This document shows, piece after piece, positions 1 through 8,826 of a stretch of 64,000 nt of DNA; position 1 is the stretch's first letter, and every line of letters starts with the position of its first letter. Origin of the DNA: Actimicrobium sp034313845 (GTDB lineage: Bacteria; Pseudomonadota; Gammaproteobacteria; Burkholderiales; Burkholderiaceae_D); the NCBI RefSeq assembly GCF_034313845.1, contig NZ_JAVIWN010000004.1. One strand, 5' to 3'. The notes beneath the pieces were generated by a model. It had not been told where the DNA came from and ran no database searches. It saw nothing but the letters and a program-made list of their open reading frames with translations. A program made the translations under genes and the position numbers.

Positions 1-225
1 GTCACGCCGGTGACGTTTCCCGATGAGACGGGCGACCCCGTCACGCTGGAGGCCTATTCGGACGATCACCACGGTTTTTTGCGGCTGGAGATCTCCCGCG
101 GGTTGATGACAGGACGGTATTTTGAAGTGCCTCGTCCGCAAGAGCCATACAGCAAGGGAAACCATCTGATCGATTACTTTGAATTCGATTGCACCCGCAA
201 AGTCTACTTGCCGAACACGTTGTAA
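1..225 (+). CDS. C-terminal fragment, possible metallophosphoesterase
   Basis: The reading frame is open from the first base of the window and stops with TAA at 223-225, giving the last 74 residues of a longer protein whose start lies outside. The fragment has a Pro-Arg-Pro-Gln-Glu-Pro-Tyr stretch followed by a Tyr-Phe-Glu-Phe-Asp segment and ends in Leu-Pro-Asn-Thr-Leu. This resembles, from memory only, the tail of calcineurin-like (purple-acid-phosphatase-type) phosphoesterases of Burkholderiales. No catalytic metal ligands lie in the visible part, so the assignment is tentative. Confidence 0.5.
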   Translation, partial: VTPVTFPDETGDPVTLEAYSDDHHGFLRLEISRGLMTGRYFEVPRPQEPYSKGNHLIDYFEFDCTRKVYLPNTL

Positions 226-318
226 GTCGTGCCTGCAACGTGTCCATGCAACCGGTCAATTTCTCGACCAGTACTATCGCGAAGCGGCATCTACCATCCG
301 GTTGTAAAAGTCTATCGC

Positions 319-348
319 GCGGAATCCCGCGGAATCCTGCGGAATCCG
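319..348. repeat. Three tandem 10-bp repeats
   Basis: Three back-to-back copies of a decamer beginning GCGGAATCC, differing only in the last base (C, T, G). They lie between two convergent genes, just past the stop of the SDR gene. They look like simple replication-slippage DNA; no function is implied. Confidence 0.8.
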
Positions 349-352
349 ACAC

Positions 353-1204
353 TTACTCCTTCGGAAAATCCGTAGCCAGACCCGCCGCGCCCCAGGCTTC
401 GACTTCCGCGACGGTCTTCTTCAGGCTCGTCGTCACCGCATCGAGACCGAACGCACCAAGCACAAAATGACGTGGCGGGTGAGCCTGCTCGGTCAAATCC
501 ATCATGGCCAGCGCGATGCGTACCGGGTCCCCCGCCTGACTCCCGCTGCCGGCACTGGTGCGCTTCAGTCGGGCACCTGCTGTTTCAGCGTAGTCCGCAA
601 TCAGATTAGGCGTTTGTATCATCGAGCGACCGGCCCAGTCAGTGCGCGCCGGGCCGGGTGCCACACAGGTGACCTTGATGCCCAGCGGTTCGCCTTCGGC
701 AGCCAGCGCATCGGACCAGCCTTCGACCGCATGTTTGGTGGCGGCGTAGTAGCCGGATCCGGGAAAGCCGAGGTAGCCAGCGACCGAGGTAATGTTGATG
801 ACATGACCGCTGCGTTGTGCGCGCATGCCAGGCAGTACCGCACGCGTCATCGCAAACAGGCCAAACACGTTGGCGTCGAACTGGGCCCTGATCTGCGCTT
901 CTTCGCCTTCTTCCACTGTCGACATGTAGCCATAGCCGGCGTTGTTGACAAGGACGTCGATCCGGCCAAACTGCGCCACGGATGCCTTGACTGCGGCATC
1001 AATCTGGGCTGCATCATTGACGTCAAGCGAGAGCGCCAGCGCACGATCAGGGAAGTCGGCCGCCAGACTGGCAACGCGCGCACTATCGCGCGCCGTCACG
1101 ACGACTCGCCAGCCACGGGCCAGTACTTGCCTGGCCAGTTCGTTGCCTAAACCGGTCGAGCATCCGGTAATGAACCAGACGGGAGTGTGTTGAGTAGATG
1201 ACAT
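353..1204 (-). CDS. Classical SDR-family oxidoreductase
   Basis: A 283-aa short-chain dehydrogenase/reductase. The nucleotide-binding TGxxxGLG motif is at residues 13-20, an NNAG motif follows near residue 90, and the catalytic Ser and Tyr-x-x-x-Lys (YYAATK) are near residues 145-165. The length is usual for the classical family. The start at 1204 is preferred over an upstream in-frame ATG at 1258 because GGAGG lies a few bases before it and the family begins at this point. The substrate cannot be read from sequence. The gene stands alone, facing away from the isochorismatase-like gene across a 322-bp gap. Confidence 0.9.
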   Translation of the reverse strand: MSSTQHTPVWFITGCSTGLGNELARQVLARGWRVVVTARDSARVASLAADFPDRALALSLDVNDAAQIDAAVKASVAQFGRIDVLVNNAGYGYMSTVEEGEEAQIRAQFDANVFGLFAMTRAVLPGMRAQRSGHVINITSVAGYLGFPGSGYYAATKHAVEGWSDALAAEGEPLGIKVTCVAPGPARTDWAGRSMIQTPNLIADYAETAGARLKRTSAGSGSQAGDPVRIALAMMDLTEQAHPPRHFVLGAFGLDAVTTSLKKTVAEVEAWGAAGLATDFPKE

Positions 1205-1394
1205 GATTCCTCCAAAACCGTCGAGGATACGCCTTGTATGTTTGTCGCGTTGGTACATGGTTGCCGACTTCTTTTAGTGTCGCGCGGCCTTGCCGTACTC
1301 TGCAACACGACGCGTCGGTGTCTCAAATCAGCTAGCGGAAAATCAGGTAGGATCGTTTCGGCTCGATTAGCCGGGGGTCGCGGGAATGCAATCG

Positions 1395-1432
1395 ATGCCA
1401 TGTTAATTGGCATACGTGATCGTTAATCACGT
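1395..1432. promoter_or_regulatory. Two adjacent inverted repeats, putative operator
   Basis: Two palindromes sit side by side in the 322-bp gap (1205-1526). The first has 6-bp arms (ATGCCA/TGGCAT, 1395-1413) and the second 7-bp arms (ACGTGAT/ATCACGT, 1414-1432). The hexamer GTTAAT occurs in both, 20 bp apart, i.e. about two helical turns. They lie 95-130 bp upstream of the isochorismatase-like gene and on the promoter side of the divergent SDR gene, so they could control either. No regulator gene is adjacent. I see nothing else in the rest of the gap. Confidence 0.45.
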
Positions 1433-1526
1433 GGATACGCAGCGCAACTCCGCCACCATCCCGCCTCGATTTACCCATCGGCTGACGATCAGCCAACCCA
1501 TTCACCCTTAGCGCAAGGAATACACC

Positions 1527-2093
1527 ATGCATACCGCCCTACTCATCATTGATATCCAAAACGACTATTTTCCAGGAGGCACGATGGAACTGGTCGGGGC
1601 AGACGCCGCATCCCGTCAAGCGAAACTCTTGCTGGACGCATGGCGTGCGAACAACCTGCCGGTTTTCCATGTTCAGCACATCGCACCACAACCCGACGCA
1701 ACCTTCTTTCGGCCCAACACCGTTGGTGCCCAGATCCACGAAAACATGGTGCCGATTGCAGGTGAAACGCTCATCACCAAAGCCACCCCGAACAGTTTTC
1801 ACGACACGTCGCTGCTGGAATCGCTCCGCGCGGCGCACATCACCCATCTTGTGGTCGTCGGAATGATGACGCACATGTGCGTTGACTCGACCGTCCGGGC
1901 AGCCTCCGATCTGGGCTTTGTGTGCCAGGTCGTGCATGACGCCTGTGCAACCAGGGATCTGACGTTTGGCGTGCACACCGTGCCGGCCGCTACCGTGCAG
2001 GCGACCTTCATGGCGGCGCTCAACGGTACATTTTGCAGTATGGCGCTGACGGCGCAGGTGCTGGATGATTTGCCGACACCGTCGATCACCTGA
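1527..2093 (+). CDS. Isochorismatase-family cysteine hydrolase
   Basis: A 188-aa soluble hydrolase of the isochorismatase/nicotinamidase superfamily. The expected Asp-Lys-Cys triad is visible: Asp9 in IIDIQNDYF, Lys in the ITKATPNSF segment, and Cys in GMMTHMCVDSTVRAA. Such enzymes cleave amide or vinyl-ether bonds; the substrate is not determinable here. An AAGGA ribosome-binding site lies about 10 bp before the ATG. The gene is single, flanked by divergent and convergent neighbours, and preceded by the paired palindromes at 1395-1432. Confidence 0.9.
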   Translation: MHTALLIIDIQNDYFPGGTMELVGADAASRQAKLLLDAWRANNLPVFHVQHIAPQPDATFFRPNTVGAQIHENMVPIAGETLITKATPNSFHDTSLLESLRAAHITHLVVVGMMTHMCVDSTVRAASDLGFVCQVVHDACATRDLTFGVHTVPAATVQATFMAALNGTFCSMALTAQVLDDLPTPSIT

Positions 2094-2128
2094 TCGGTCT
2101 GCCGGTGTCGGTCAATAGGACAACGGCC

Positions 2129-3631
2129 TCAACGGGCCGCGTGTAAAAGCTGCTCGAAATCGTTGTCAAGACGGACCAGTGCAGCATCGATCCTGGTACG
2201 GTGCTCAGTGATCCATGCATCCTGCTGCGACAGGGATCGCTGTGCACCCTTGAGCATGCGATCCATCTCCACCGGTTGCGGACCACCGGAGGTAGCACGG
2301 TTGTTGACGATCGCGACGGGATCGAGGGTGGAGCGGAATTCCTGTTCGCTCATCGGCAGTTCGCCACCACCAACATCCTTCACCGCGTCGCGATAAATGC
2401 GCTGCGCCTGGTCGTAGGGAAAGTCGAGCGGCTTGATCTGGTGTTCTTTCGCGAAGTCGACAACCTCCGACGCAAAATGGTGTCCGAGCCGAAACGGCAG
2501 TTTGTACTTGCGCATCAGCACATCGGCCAGTTCCTGCGATGCGGTCCAGTCGCTGTTCAATTCTTCCAGCGAACGCTGAGGATCGACCACCAGGGCGTTA
2601 AGAATTTTGTCCCAGCCCTTGAGCAAGGTGATCGCGCTGTTGACCATGGCACTGCTGGCGCTGACTTCCTTGGCGTCGCCCATGCCGGGCGTGATGTTGT
2701 GGGCCTGAATGATCGTCCCCATCGCCAGCGAAACAGCGGTCGACGCCTCCCGCCGCGTCGCATTGAGCAAACCCGGGTTGCGCTTTTGTGGCATCGCACT
2801 CGACACATACGTATTGCCGCCGCCTTCCTGCAGCAAAATCCATGGCCGCGGCTGGGCGTACTGCGTCATCACGTCTTCGATAAAACTCCCTGCGTGCAAG
2901 GCAATGCTGGTGACGACGGCACCCACCTCGACCGGCTCCTCGGTCGACGAAATCTGTGCCGCATCGTAGGCATTGTCGACAATGGACGCAAAGCCAAGAT
3001 AGCTCGCCATGCGCGGACGATTGAGTGGCCAACTGGTACCGTTGAGTACCGTGGTGCCCATCGCGCAGCGGTCGATCCGGCCGTACGTTTCCCGGATGCG
3101 TTGCGCATCGCGTTCAAGGCCGGCTGCATGCCCGAGCAGATAATGGCCGAAGCTGTTGGGCTGAGCTGCGACGCCGTTGGTGTAATTCGGGACGATCGTG
3201 GCACGGTGTTGTGCGGCGAGTCGGACCATCGACGCGGAGGTCCGATTCAGTTGTTCTGCGAGGTTAAGCAAGTCCTCGCGCAACATGGCGGCGCGGTAGG
3301 TGGCATGCATGTCCTGGCTTGATCTTCCGGCGTGCAGCAGAGTGACCTCCGGCCCCGCAGCCGCGATGAGTAACGGCTCGAAAGTAATGACACTCGATGG
3401 CCGCTTCGCACCCGGCCTGCTGGCGTCGACCAGCACTTTCGCAATGCCGCCCGCGATGCGCGGCACCATCGCTTGATCGAGCAATCCCTCGTCCGTATTG
3501 ATGACGGCAGTCGCCTTGTTCATCTCGCCGAGCCAGAAGAATTCATCCCGGCGAGGTGCCGTCTCCGCCAGGACGGGAGCGACCTGAACGGAAAGAATCA
3601 GCGCGAGGGCGAAGGTGGGTAATCGAGACAT
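2129..3631 (-). CDS. Exported argininosuccinate-lyase-superfamily protein
   Basis: A 500-aa protein whose core is of the fumarase/aspartase/argininosuccinate-lyase superfamily: the signature loop SSAMPQKRNP, equivalent to the GSxxMPxKxN signature that carries the catalytic serine, is near residue 280, and helical-bundle segments surround it. Unlike cytosolic argininosuccinate lyase it starts with a hydrophobic segment ending VAPVLAETA, a convincing Sec signal peptide with cleavage around residues 22-23. An AGGA motif precedes the ATG. It is divergent from a metabolite/proton symporter gene (209-bp gap), suggesting a periplasmic elimination reaction on an N-substituted aspartate or similar acid followed by uptake; that pairing is inference. 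Confidence 0.8.
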   Translation of the reverse strand: MSRLPTFALALILSVQVAPVLAETAPRRDEFFWLGEMNKATAVINTDEGLLDQAMVPRIAGGIAKVLVDASRPGAKRPSSVITFEPLLIAAAGPEVTLLHAGRSSQDMHATYRAAMLREDLLNLAEQLNRTSASMVRLAAQHRATIVPNYTNGVAAQPNSFGHYLLGHAAGLERDAQRIRETYGRIDRCAMGTTVLNGTSWPLNRPRMASYLGFASIVDNAYDAAQISSTEEPVEVGAVVTSIALHAGSFIEDVMTQYAQPRPWILLQEGGGNTYVSSAMPQKRNPGLLNATRREASTAVSLAMGTIIQAHNITPGMGDAKEVSASSAMVNSAITLLKGWDKILNALVVDPQRSLEELNSDWTASQELADVLMRKYKLPFRLGHHFASEVVDFAKEHQIKPLDFPYDQAQRIYRDAVKDVGGGELPMSEQEFRSTLDPVAIVNNRATSGGPQPVEMDRMLKGAQRSLSQQDAWITEHRTRIDAALVRLDNDFEQLLHAAR

Positions 3632-3840
3632 GGGATCCTATCGAAATCAGTGTGGCAGCTGCCGCCGGAATTATAGGCGCGGCATCGTTGTCGCAACCGC
3701 ACACCGGCCACTTTTTGGCTGCACCAGGTATCGCTTTTCCAGTGTAAAACACAGTTCCAATAACTTTCCTCTACTATCTTGTCGATTCCGCGTGCGGACC
3801 ACCAATTTCGTCACATTACAAAATCACGAGAGACTCTCCA

Positions 3841-5385
3841 ATGACCGGAACCACGAGCAAGACCGACACGACGGCTTCCGTCGACGGAGCCACAGACAAC
3901 GCGCAGGATTCGCTACTGGCGCGTAGATTAAAAGTCTCTGACATTAACGTGGTTGACCAGGCGAGACTGAAGAAGGCACTCGGCGGAACCATTGCCGGCA
4001 ACACGATGGAGTGGTACGACGTCGGCGTGTTCGGCTATCTGATCACGACGATGGGCCCGGTGTTCCTGCCCGAGGCCGACAAGACGACACAGACCCTGTT
4101 CCTGCTCGGCACGTTCGCCGCGACCTTCATCGCCCGTCCGCTCGGTGGTGTTTTCTTCGGCTGGCTCGGAGACAAGATCGGCCGCCAGCGGGTGCTGTCC
4201 ATGACCTTGATCATGATGGCGCTATCGACATTCGCGGTCGGCATGCTGCCCACCTACGCGACGGTCGGCATGTTCGCCGCCGCGCTCCTGGTCCTGACCA
4301 AGCTGGTTCAAGGTTTCTCGACCGGCGGCGAGTACGCCGGTGCCACCACCTTCGTGAGCGAGTATTCATCGGACAAGCACCGTGGCTTCTTCGCCAGCTT
4401 GCTCGATATGGGCAGTTACCTCGGCTTTGCCCTGGGTGCCTCGCTGGTGGCGATACTGCAATCCACACTGGGGCAGTCGGTCATGGAAGACTGGGGCTGG
4501 CGTATCCCGTTCCTGATCGGCGGACCGCTCGGTCTGATCGCCATCTGGTTCCGGCTCAAGATCAAGGAATCTCCCGCATTTCAGGCCACCCTCGATGCCA
4601 ACAAGCAGGCCGACGCAGAGCCGTCCGGCAACGACGACTCTGCCCGGTCTACCGGTCCGGTCGCCATCTTCAAGGAACACTGGCGCGAAATCATCGTGGC
4701 AATGATCCTGGTCGCCGCCGCCAATACCCTCGGCTACGCTCTGACCACGTACATGCCAACCTATCTGACCGCGACCAAGGGATATGACGAGTTGCACGGA
4801 ACGCTGCTGACCATCCCGATCCTGCTCATCATGTCGTTCTGCATCCCGCTAACCGGACGCCTGTCCGACAAAATCGGTCGCCGCCCGGTGCTCTGGATGG
4901 GTGCCGGTACCGCCATCGTGCTGTCGATCCCCGCGTTCCTGCTGATCGACATCGGCCAGACCTGGACCACCCTGCTCGGCCTGGCCATGATTGCCTTGCC
5001 TGTCACGTTCTACGTGGCGAACCTCGCCTCGGCCTTGCCGGCGCTGTTTCCAACCGAGAGCCGCTACGGTGCCATGGGAATCGCCTACAACTTTGCCGTC
5101 GCCATCTTCGGCGGCACAACGCCCTTCATCATCGCGGCACTGATCGCCGCCACCGGCAACGACATGATGCCGGCCTACTATCTGATGGGCACCTCCGTCA
5201 TCGGTGGTATCGCGATTTTCTTCATGAAAGAAACGGCCGGACGCCCGCTGCTCGGTTCGATGCCGAGCGTGGATTCCATCGCCGAGGCGCGCAAACTGGT
5301 CGCCACCCAAGACAATAATCCCAACATCGACACCGACCAGATGCCATTTGACGATACCTACAAACCGCCGAGCCAGGCCAGCTAA
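3841..5385 (+). CDS. MFS transporter, metabolite:H+ symporter (MHS) type
   Basis: A 514-aa major facilitator with about twelve hydrophobic helices. The loop 2-3 motif (GWLGDKIGRQRVL) and its second-half counterpart (GRLSDKIGRRPVLW) are both present, and the start of helix 1 (GNTMEWYDVGVFGY) is typical of ProP/KgtP-like symporters of betaine, proline or dicarboxylates. The N- and C-terminal cytosolic tails are long and hydrophilic. It is divergent from the exported lyase gene and convergent with the next gene. Substrate unknown; an organic acid or amino acid made by the lyase is a reasonable guess. Confidence 0.85.
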   Translation: MTGTTSKTDTTASVDGATDNAQDSLLARRLKVSDINVVDQARLKKALGGTIAGNTMEWYDVGVFGYLITTMGPVFLPEADKTTQTLFLLGTFAATFIARPLGGVFFGWLGDKIGRQRVLSMTLIMMALSTFAVGMLPTYATVGMFAAALLVLTKLVQGFSTGGEYAGATTFVSEYSSDKHRGFFASLLDMGSYLGFALGASLVAILQSTLGQSVMEDWGWRIPFLIGGPLGLIAIWFRLKIKESPAFQATLDANKQADAEPSGNDDSARSTGPVAIFKEHWREIIVAMILVAAANTLGYALTTYMPTYLTATKGYDELHGTLLTIPILLIMSFCIPLTGRLSDKIGRRPVLWMGAGTAIVLSIPAFLLIDIGQTWTTLLGLAMIALPVTFYVANLASALPALFPTESRYGAMGIAYNFAVAIFGGTTPFIIAALIAATGNDMMPAYYLMGTSVIGGIAIFFMKETAGRPLLGSMPSVDSIAEARKLVATQDNNPNIDTDQMPFDDTYKPPSQAS

Positions 5386-5405
5386 CGGTCTGGTCACACA
5401 GGCTC

Positions 5406-7454
5406 CTAACGGTTCCGTTGCTGCGCCTCTTGCAATGCATCGTTCAACACGGCACCGCGATTGTCGAGTACCCATTGAGGGCCGATCATCGCGTCTTGGG
5501 AACGACCGAGATTGACCGTATCAACCACCGATTGCAACAGCGCAGTCCGGCCGTCTTCCATCGCGCAGATCGCCTGACGGAATTTTCCTGGAAACCCGGG
5601 GAGTTGATTGGCCGCTTCGGTCAGCATGTCCCAGCGAATCTGGCGCTGCTGGTCGCGCGGCAGCGTGATGGCGATTCCCTCGTTGACGTCGATTGGTTGT
5701 TCGTACCGGGCCATGAAGGCGGTCAATGCGCGCGCTTCATCGGTGCTCAGCGGCAAGGCCAAACTTTGCGCCTTGTTGTTGGCAATGCTGATTCCCTCCC
5801 AAATCGCCGCCGTAGCGGTCGGCACGGTGACTGAATTCCCGTCACCGGAACGCTCCTGGTGCTGCTGGCCGAGGGTCGGGATACGACGATCCAGTTCGAG
5901 TTTGCCCTGCCTGTTGCGCTTGACGTTGACTTGCGCCGGACTGTGCGGACCGACCGTAAATGAGTCTTCCGGAAACGGTGCCCGATTGCGTTGCCGTGTC
6001 ACATCCGTGCCGGAATGCGAAAAAATCTTGTCGGCCATGTCCGGCCTGAGCAACCAACCCAGATACGCCATTTCAGAACAGGGATTGGAAATGACAACCG
6101 TCCTGGCCTGCGGCGACAGGTCCTTGAAAATCGGGGCGAGAATTTTCACATTTGCTTCAAGGAGCTTGCTGCGATCAAAAACGATATTGCCATCGGCATC
6201 TTTTGGCCAGCCTGCCGAGGAAGTGAGAAACACGGTGTTCGGCACAAACGCTGCCGGCACCGTGGCACTGACGAGCGATTTCGGTTCACTCAATTCTGCA
6301 AACGCGCCGAGGAGGGTCGAACTGGGTTTGCGGACGATACCGCACACCTGCACGCCATTGGCACACAGCGCCCTCGATATGGCATTACCGATGTTGCCGC
6401 TCGCGCCGTAGACCACCGTCGGCCCGAGCGTCATGATCTGTTCGCGCGAGGCCTGCCGGTCCACCGGTACGCCAGGAATGCGGGCAGGACGGCCAAGCTG
6501 ATCCTTGTCGGCCGTTGCGAGCCGGGCCTTGTCAATCGCACCGGCCATGTAGTTCACCATGCGTTGATTCAACCGCAGGGCCTGCGCCAAATGGTCTTGC
6601 AGACCGGTGGGATCAGCACGGAACATCGCTTCAAATTCGACGCGATCAATCGTGCCCGCCTTGTTGAAATTGGCCATGATGACGGTGCCCCGATCAATCG
6701 TCAGGCCGGACAAGCGACTGAGCCAGTTCGCATCGCTATCGCCAAGCGGTCGCGCCACGACAGCGCGCTCGCCGGCCAGCATGTCGGCAACGGCATAGGA
6801 GGCAGCAACCGGTGTTGCCGGCGTCGGTAACGGTTTTTCCTCAGCGGGAGTGGTGGCGTGTCCGTACAGTTCGAGGTCACGCCGGATCGCATGTAACAGC
6901 GCCGTTTTTTTGATGGCGCTATCGATGCTGGTGGCAGAAATAATGACGCGGCCGTTTTTTTTCAATAAAGGCGCATCGGCGGTTATTTTCGAGGCGCTGC
7001 AATCAGGAAAAATGACGGTGTCGCTGGCACCGAGTGCGCCGGTATTTCTGGTGTGGACGACGTTGGTAATCCCTTTCGGAAAATCGGCAAAGATATTGGG
7101 TGGTGCCTCCTTCGTCGCAAAGACAACATTCGCCCCGGTGTACAGCGCCAGTAAATCCATGGTTTCGGGCGTGACTTTCTCGGCGGGTTCGTTGATGCAA
7201 CCAATGCTGCCGAGGCGATCCAGTCTGGCGGCATTGGTATTTTTGGAGGGCGCTGACGCGTCAGGCAGCGCACGCATGGCGCGCATCCGTTCACGATGCA
7301 CCGATGAAAGAACCGGTTTTTCGTTTGAGCCCAACGCACGATCCGGATATCCCATCGATACGGACTGGTCGGCAGAATGAGGGATAAAAGCCGAACGGGT
7401 GCTACCAACCATGCCCAACGCTGTGGTGAGCGTTGCTTGATATTTCAACTTCAT
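5406..7454 (-). CDS. Unrecognised 682-aa protein with Rossmann-type domain
   Basis: I do not recognise the family. The central part (about residues 350-500) has a dinucleotide-binding loop VVYGASGNIGNAISRAL, followed by segments (VVISNPCSEMAYLG, then HSGTDVTRQR) that resemble the NAD-binding and active-site strands of lactate/malate dehydrogenases. The N-terminal half has no family I can name, and the C-terminal 150 residues are helical. The chosen ATG at 7454 begins MKLKYQATL; an upstream in-frame ATG at 7553 would add an unlikely Cys-rich stretch. The start of the protein is only weakly hydrophobic, so export is uncertain. It is monocistronic, convergent with the transporter gene. Confidence 0.6.
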   Translation of the reverse strand: MKLKYQATLTTALGMVGSTRSAFIPHSADQSVSMGYPDRALGSNEKPVLSSVHRERMRAMRALPDASAPSKNTNAARLDRLGSIGCINEPAEKVTPETMDLLALYTGANVVFATKEAPPNIFADFPKGITNVVHTRNTGALGASDTVIFPDCSASKITADAPLLKKNGRVIISATSIDSAIKKTALLHAIRRDLELYGHATTPAEEKPLPTPATPVAASYAVADMLAGERAVVARPLGDSDANWLSRLSGLTIDRGTVIMANFNKAGTIDRVEFEAMFRADPTGLQDHLAQALRLNQRMVNYMAGAIDKARLATADKDQLGRPARIPGVPVDRQASREQIMTLGPTVVYGASGNIGNAISRALCANGVQVCGIVRKPSSTLLGAFAELSEPKSLVSATVPAAFVPNTVFLTSSAGWPKDADGNIVFDRSKLLEANVKILAPIFKDLSPQARTVVISNPCSEMAYLGWLLRPDMADKIFSHSGTDVTRQRNRAPFPEDSFTVGPHSPAQVNVKRNRQGKLELDRRIPTLGQQHQERSGDGNSVTVPTATAAIWEGISIANNKAQSLALPLSTDEARALTAFMARYEQPIDVNEGIAITLPRDQQRQIRWDMLTEAANQLPGFPGKFRQAICAMEDGRTALLQSVVDTVNLGRSQDAMIGPQWVLDNRGAVLNDALQEAQQRNR

Positions 7455-7748
7455 GTTTTGTCTCGCTAAGTGGATAGGGTGCACGCAGATACACGGTAGA
7501 AATGCAAACTGACAGACCACGGTACAACGATGACGCAGCGCCACATCACGCACGCAGTTGTCATGATGAATCGACCGTGCAAGCGTCCTACTGAGTATCC
7601 CCGGCGTGCATTCCGTTCCATCACCGGATGAAAAAAAGTCACTGGCGACTCCGGCAAGCGTCGACGTGCATCAACGCCGATTCATGTGCAACAATTGCCG
7701 CCCATTGCAGCGCTCAGCACAGCCCTTCTCACTTGAATCGACCGTCCC

Positions 7749-8705
7749 ATGAAAATTACCCGCATCACCCTGGCATTGATCCATTGTTTCCTGATCGCAG
7801 GAACAGCAACCGCAACCGCTACAGCGGCGACCACCGGAACCCTGCAAAAGATCGAACGCAGCGGCACCATCCACATCGGTGTCAGGGATTCCGTCATCCC
7901 CTTTTCGTATCTGGACGACAAGCAGTCGTATCAGGGATATTCCATTGACCTGTGCCTGAAAGTGGTCGAGGGCCTCCGGCAGCAACCGGGCCTGTCCGGA
8001 CTGAAAATCAAGATGGTTCCGGTCACACCAGCGACCCGGATTCCGCTGATGGCCAACGGTACCGTCGACATGGAGTGTGGCTCGACGACCAACAATCTGG
8101 AGCGACAGAAGCAGGTAGCGTTTTCGCCGACGACATTCGTGGCCGGTAGCCGTTTTTTGTCGCTTGTGACCTCGCAAGTCGCCACGCTCGACGACATGAA
8201 AGGCAAGCGCTTTGTGACGCTCGCCGGCTCGACCACGATTCGTGATCTGCTGAAGGTCAATGCAGAAAAAAAACTCGACCTGAAGATCCTGACGGCCAAT
8301 AACCAAGCCGAAGCCTTCCTGATGGTCGAAACCGGCCGTGCCGATGCCTTCATGACCGACGACATCCTGCTGGCGTCGCTGATGGCAAATGCGCGCACGC
8401 CGGCCGACTTTACGATCTCCCAGGATCCCTTGTCCGTCGAACCGTACGCCATCATGATTCGCCGCGATGACCCGGAATTCAAGGCGTTTGTCGACAGTGC
8501 CATCGGGGCGCTGTACCAGTCTGGCCAGATCAGCCCGATCTACAAGAAATGGTTCCAGTCAGCGATTCCGCCCAAAGGCATCAACCTGAACACGCCGATG
8601 AGCAAGGCACTCAAGGCGGTGATAGCGCGACCAACCGATTCCGGCGATCCGCAAACTTATCTGGATCTGGCCGGTGTGTCGGGACCCGGTGCGATCGGCA
8701 AATAA
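7749..8705 (+). CDS. Periplasmic amino-acid-type ABC substrate-binding protein
   Basis: A 318-aa solute-binding protein of the GltI/glutamine-binding class. A Sec signal peptide (MKITRITLALIHCFLIAG...) is followed by the family opening IERSGTIHIGVRDSVIPFSY and the ligand-lobe sequence GYSIDLCLKVVEGL. No ABC permease or ATPase genes adjoin, so it is an orphan binding protein here. An acidic amino acid is the usual ligand in the closest class, but specificity is not shown by the sequence. Confidence 0.88.
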   Translation: MKITRITLALIHCFLIAGTATATATAATTGTLQKIERSGTIHIGVRDSVIPFSYLDDKQSYQGYSIDLCLKVVEGLRQQPGLSGLKIKMVPVTPATRIPLMANGTVDMECGSTTNNLERQKQVAFSPTTFVAGSRFLSLVTSQVATLDDMKGKRFVTLAGSTTIRDLLKVNAEKKLDLKILTANNQAEAFLMVETGRADAFMTDDILLASLMANARTPADFTISQDPLSVEPYAIMIRRDDPEFKAFVDSAIGALYQSGQISPIYKKWFQSAIPPKGINLNTPMSKALKAVIARPTDSGDPQTYLDLAGVSGPGAIGK

Positions 8706-8783
8706 GTCTGCAAACCGATCTAAGCGCCCTGCCGCACAGACTCGCACCAACCTGACGTCGTAGCCTGTTTGTGACCGATAAGA

Positions 8784-8806
8784 GGCTGGCGCAACAGACG
8801 CCAGCC
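8784..8806 (+). promoter_or_regulatory. Perfect hairpin upstream of glpD
   Basis: An 8-bp perfect stem (GGCTGGCG/CGCCAGCC) with a 7-base loop ends 20 bp before the glpD start. There is no T-run after it, so it is not a classical terminator of the preceding gene. It could be a leader structure or a processing site. Comparable hairpins precede glpK and glpF. Confidence 0.5.
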
Positions 8807-8826
8807 CTGTTATGACAGGAGATTCA

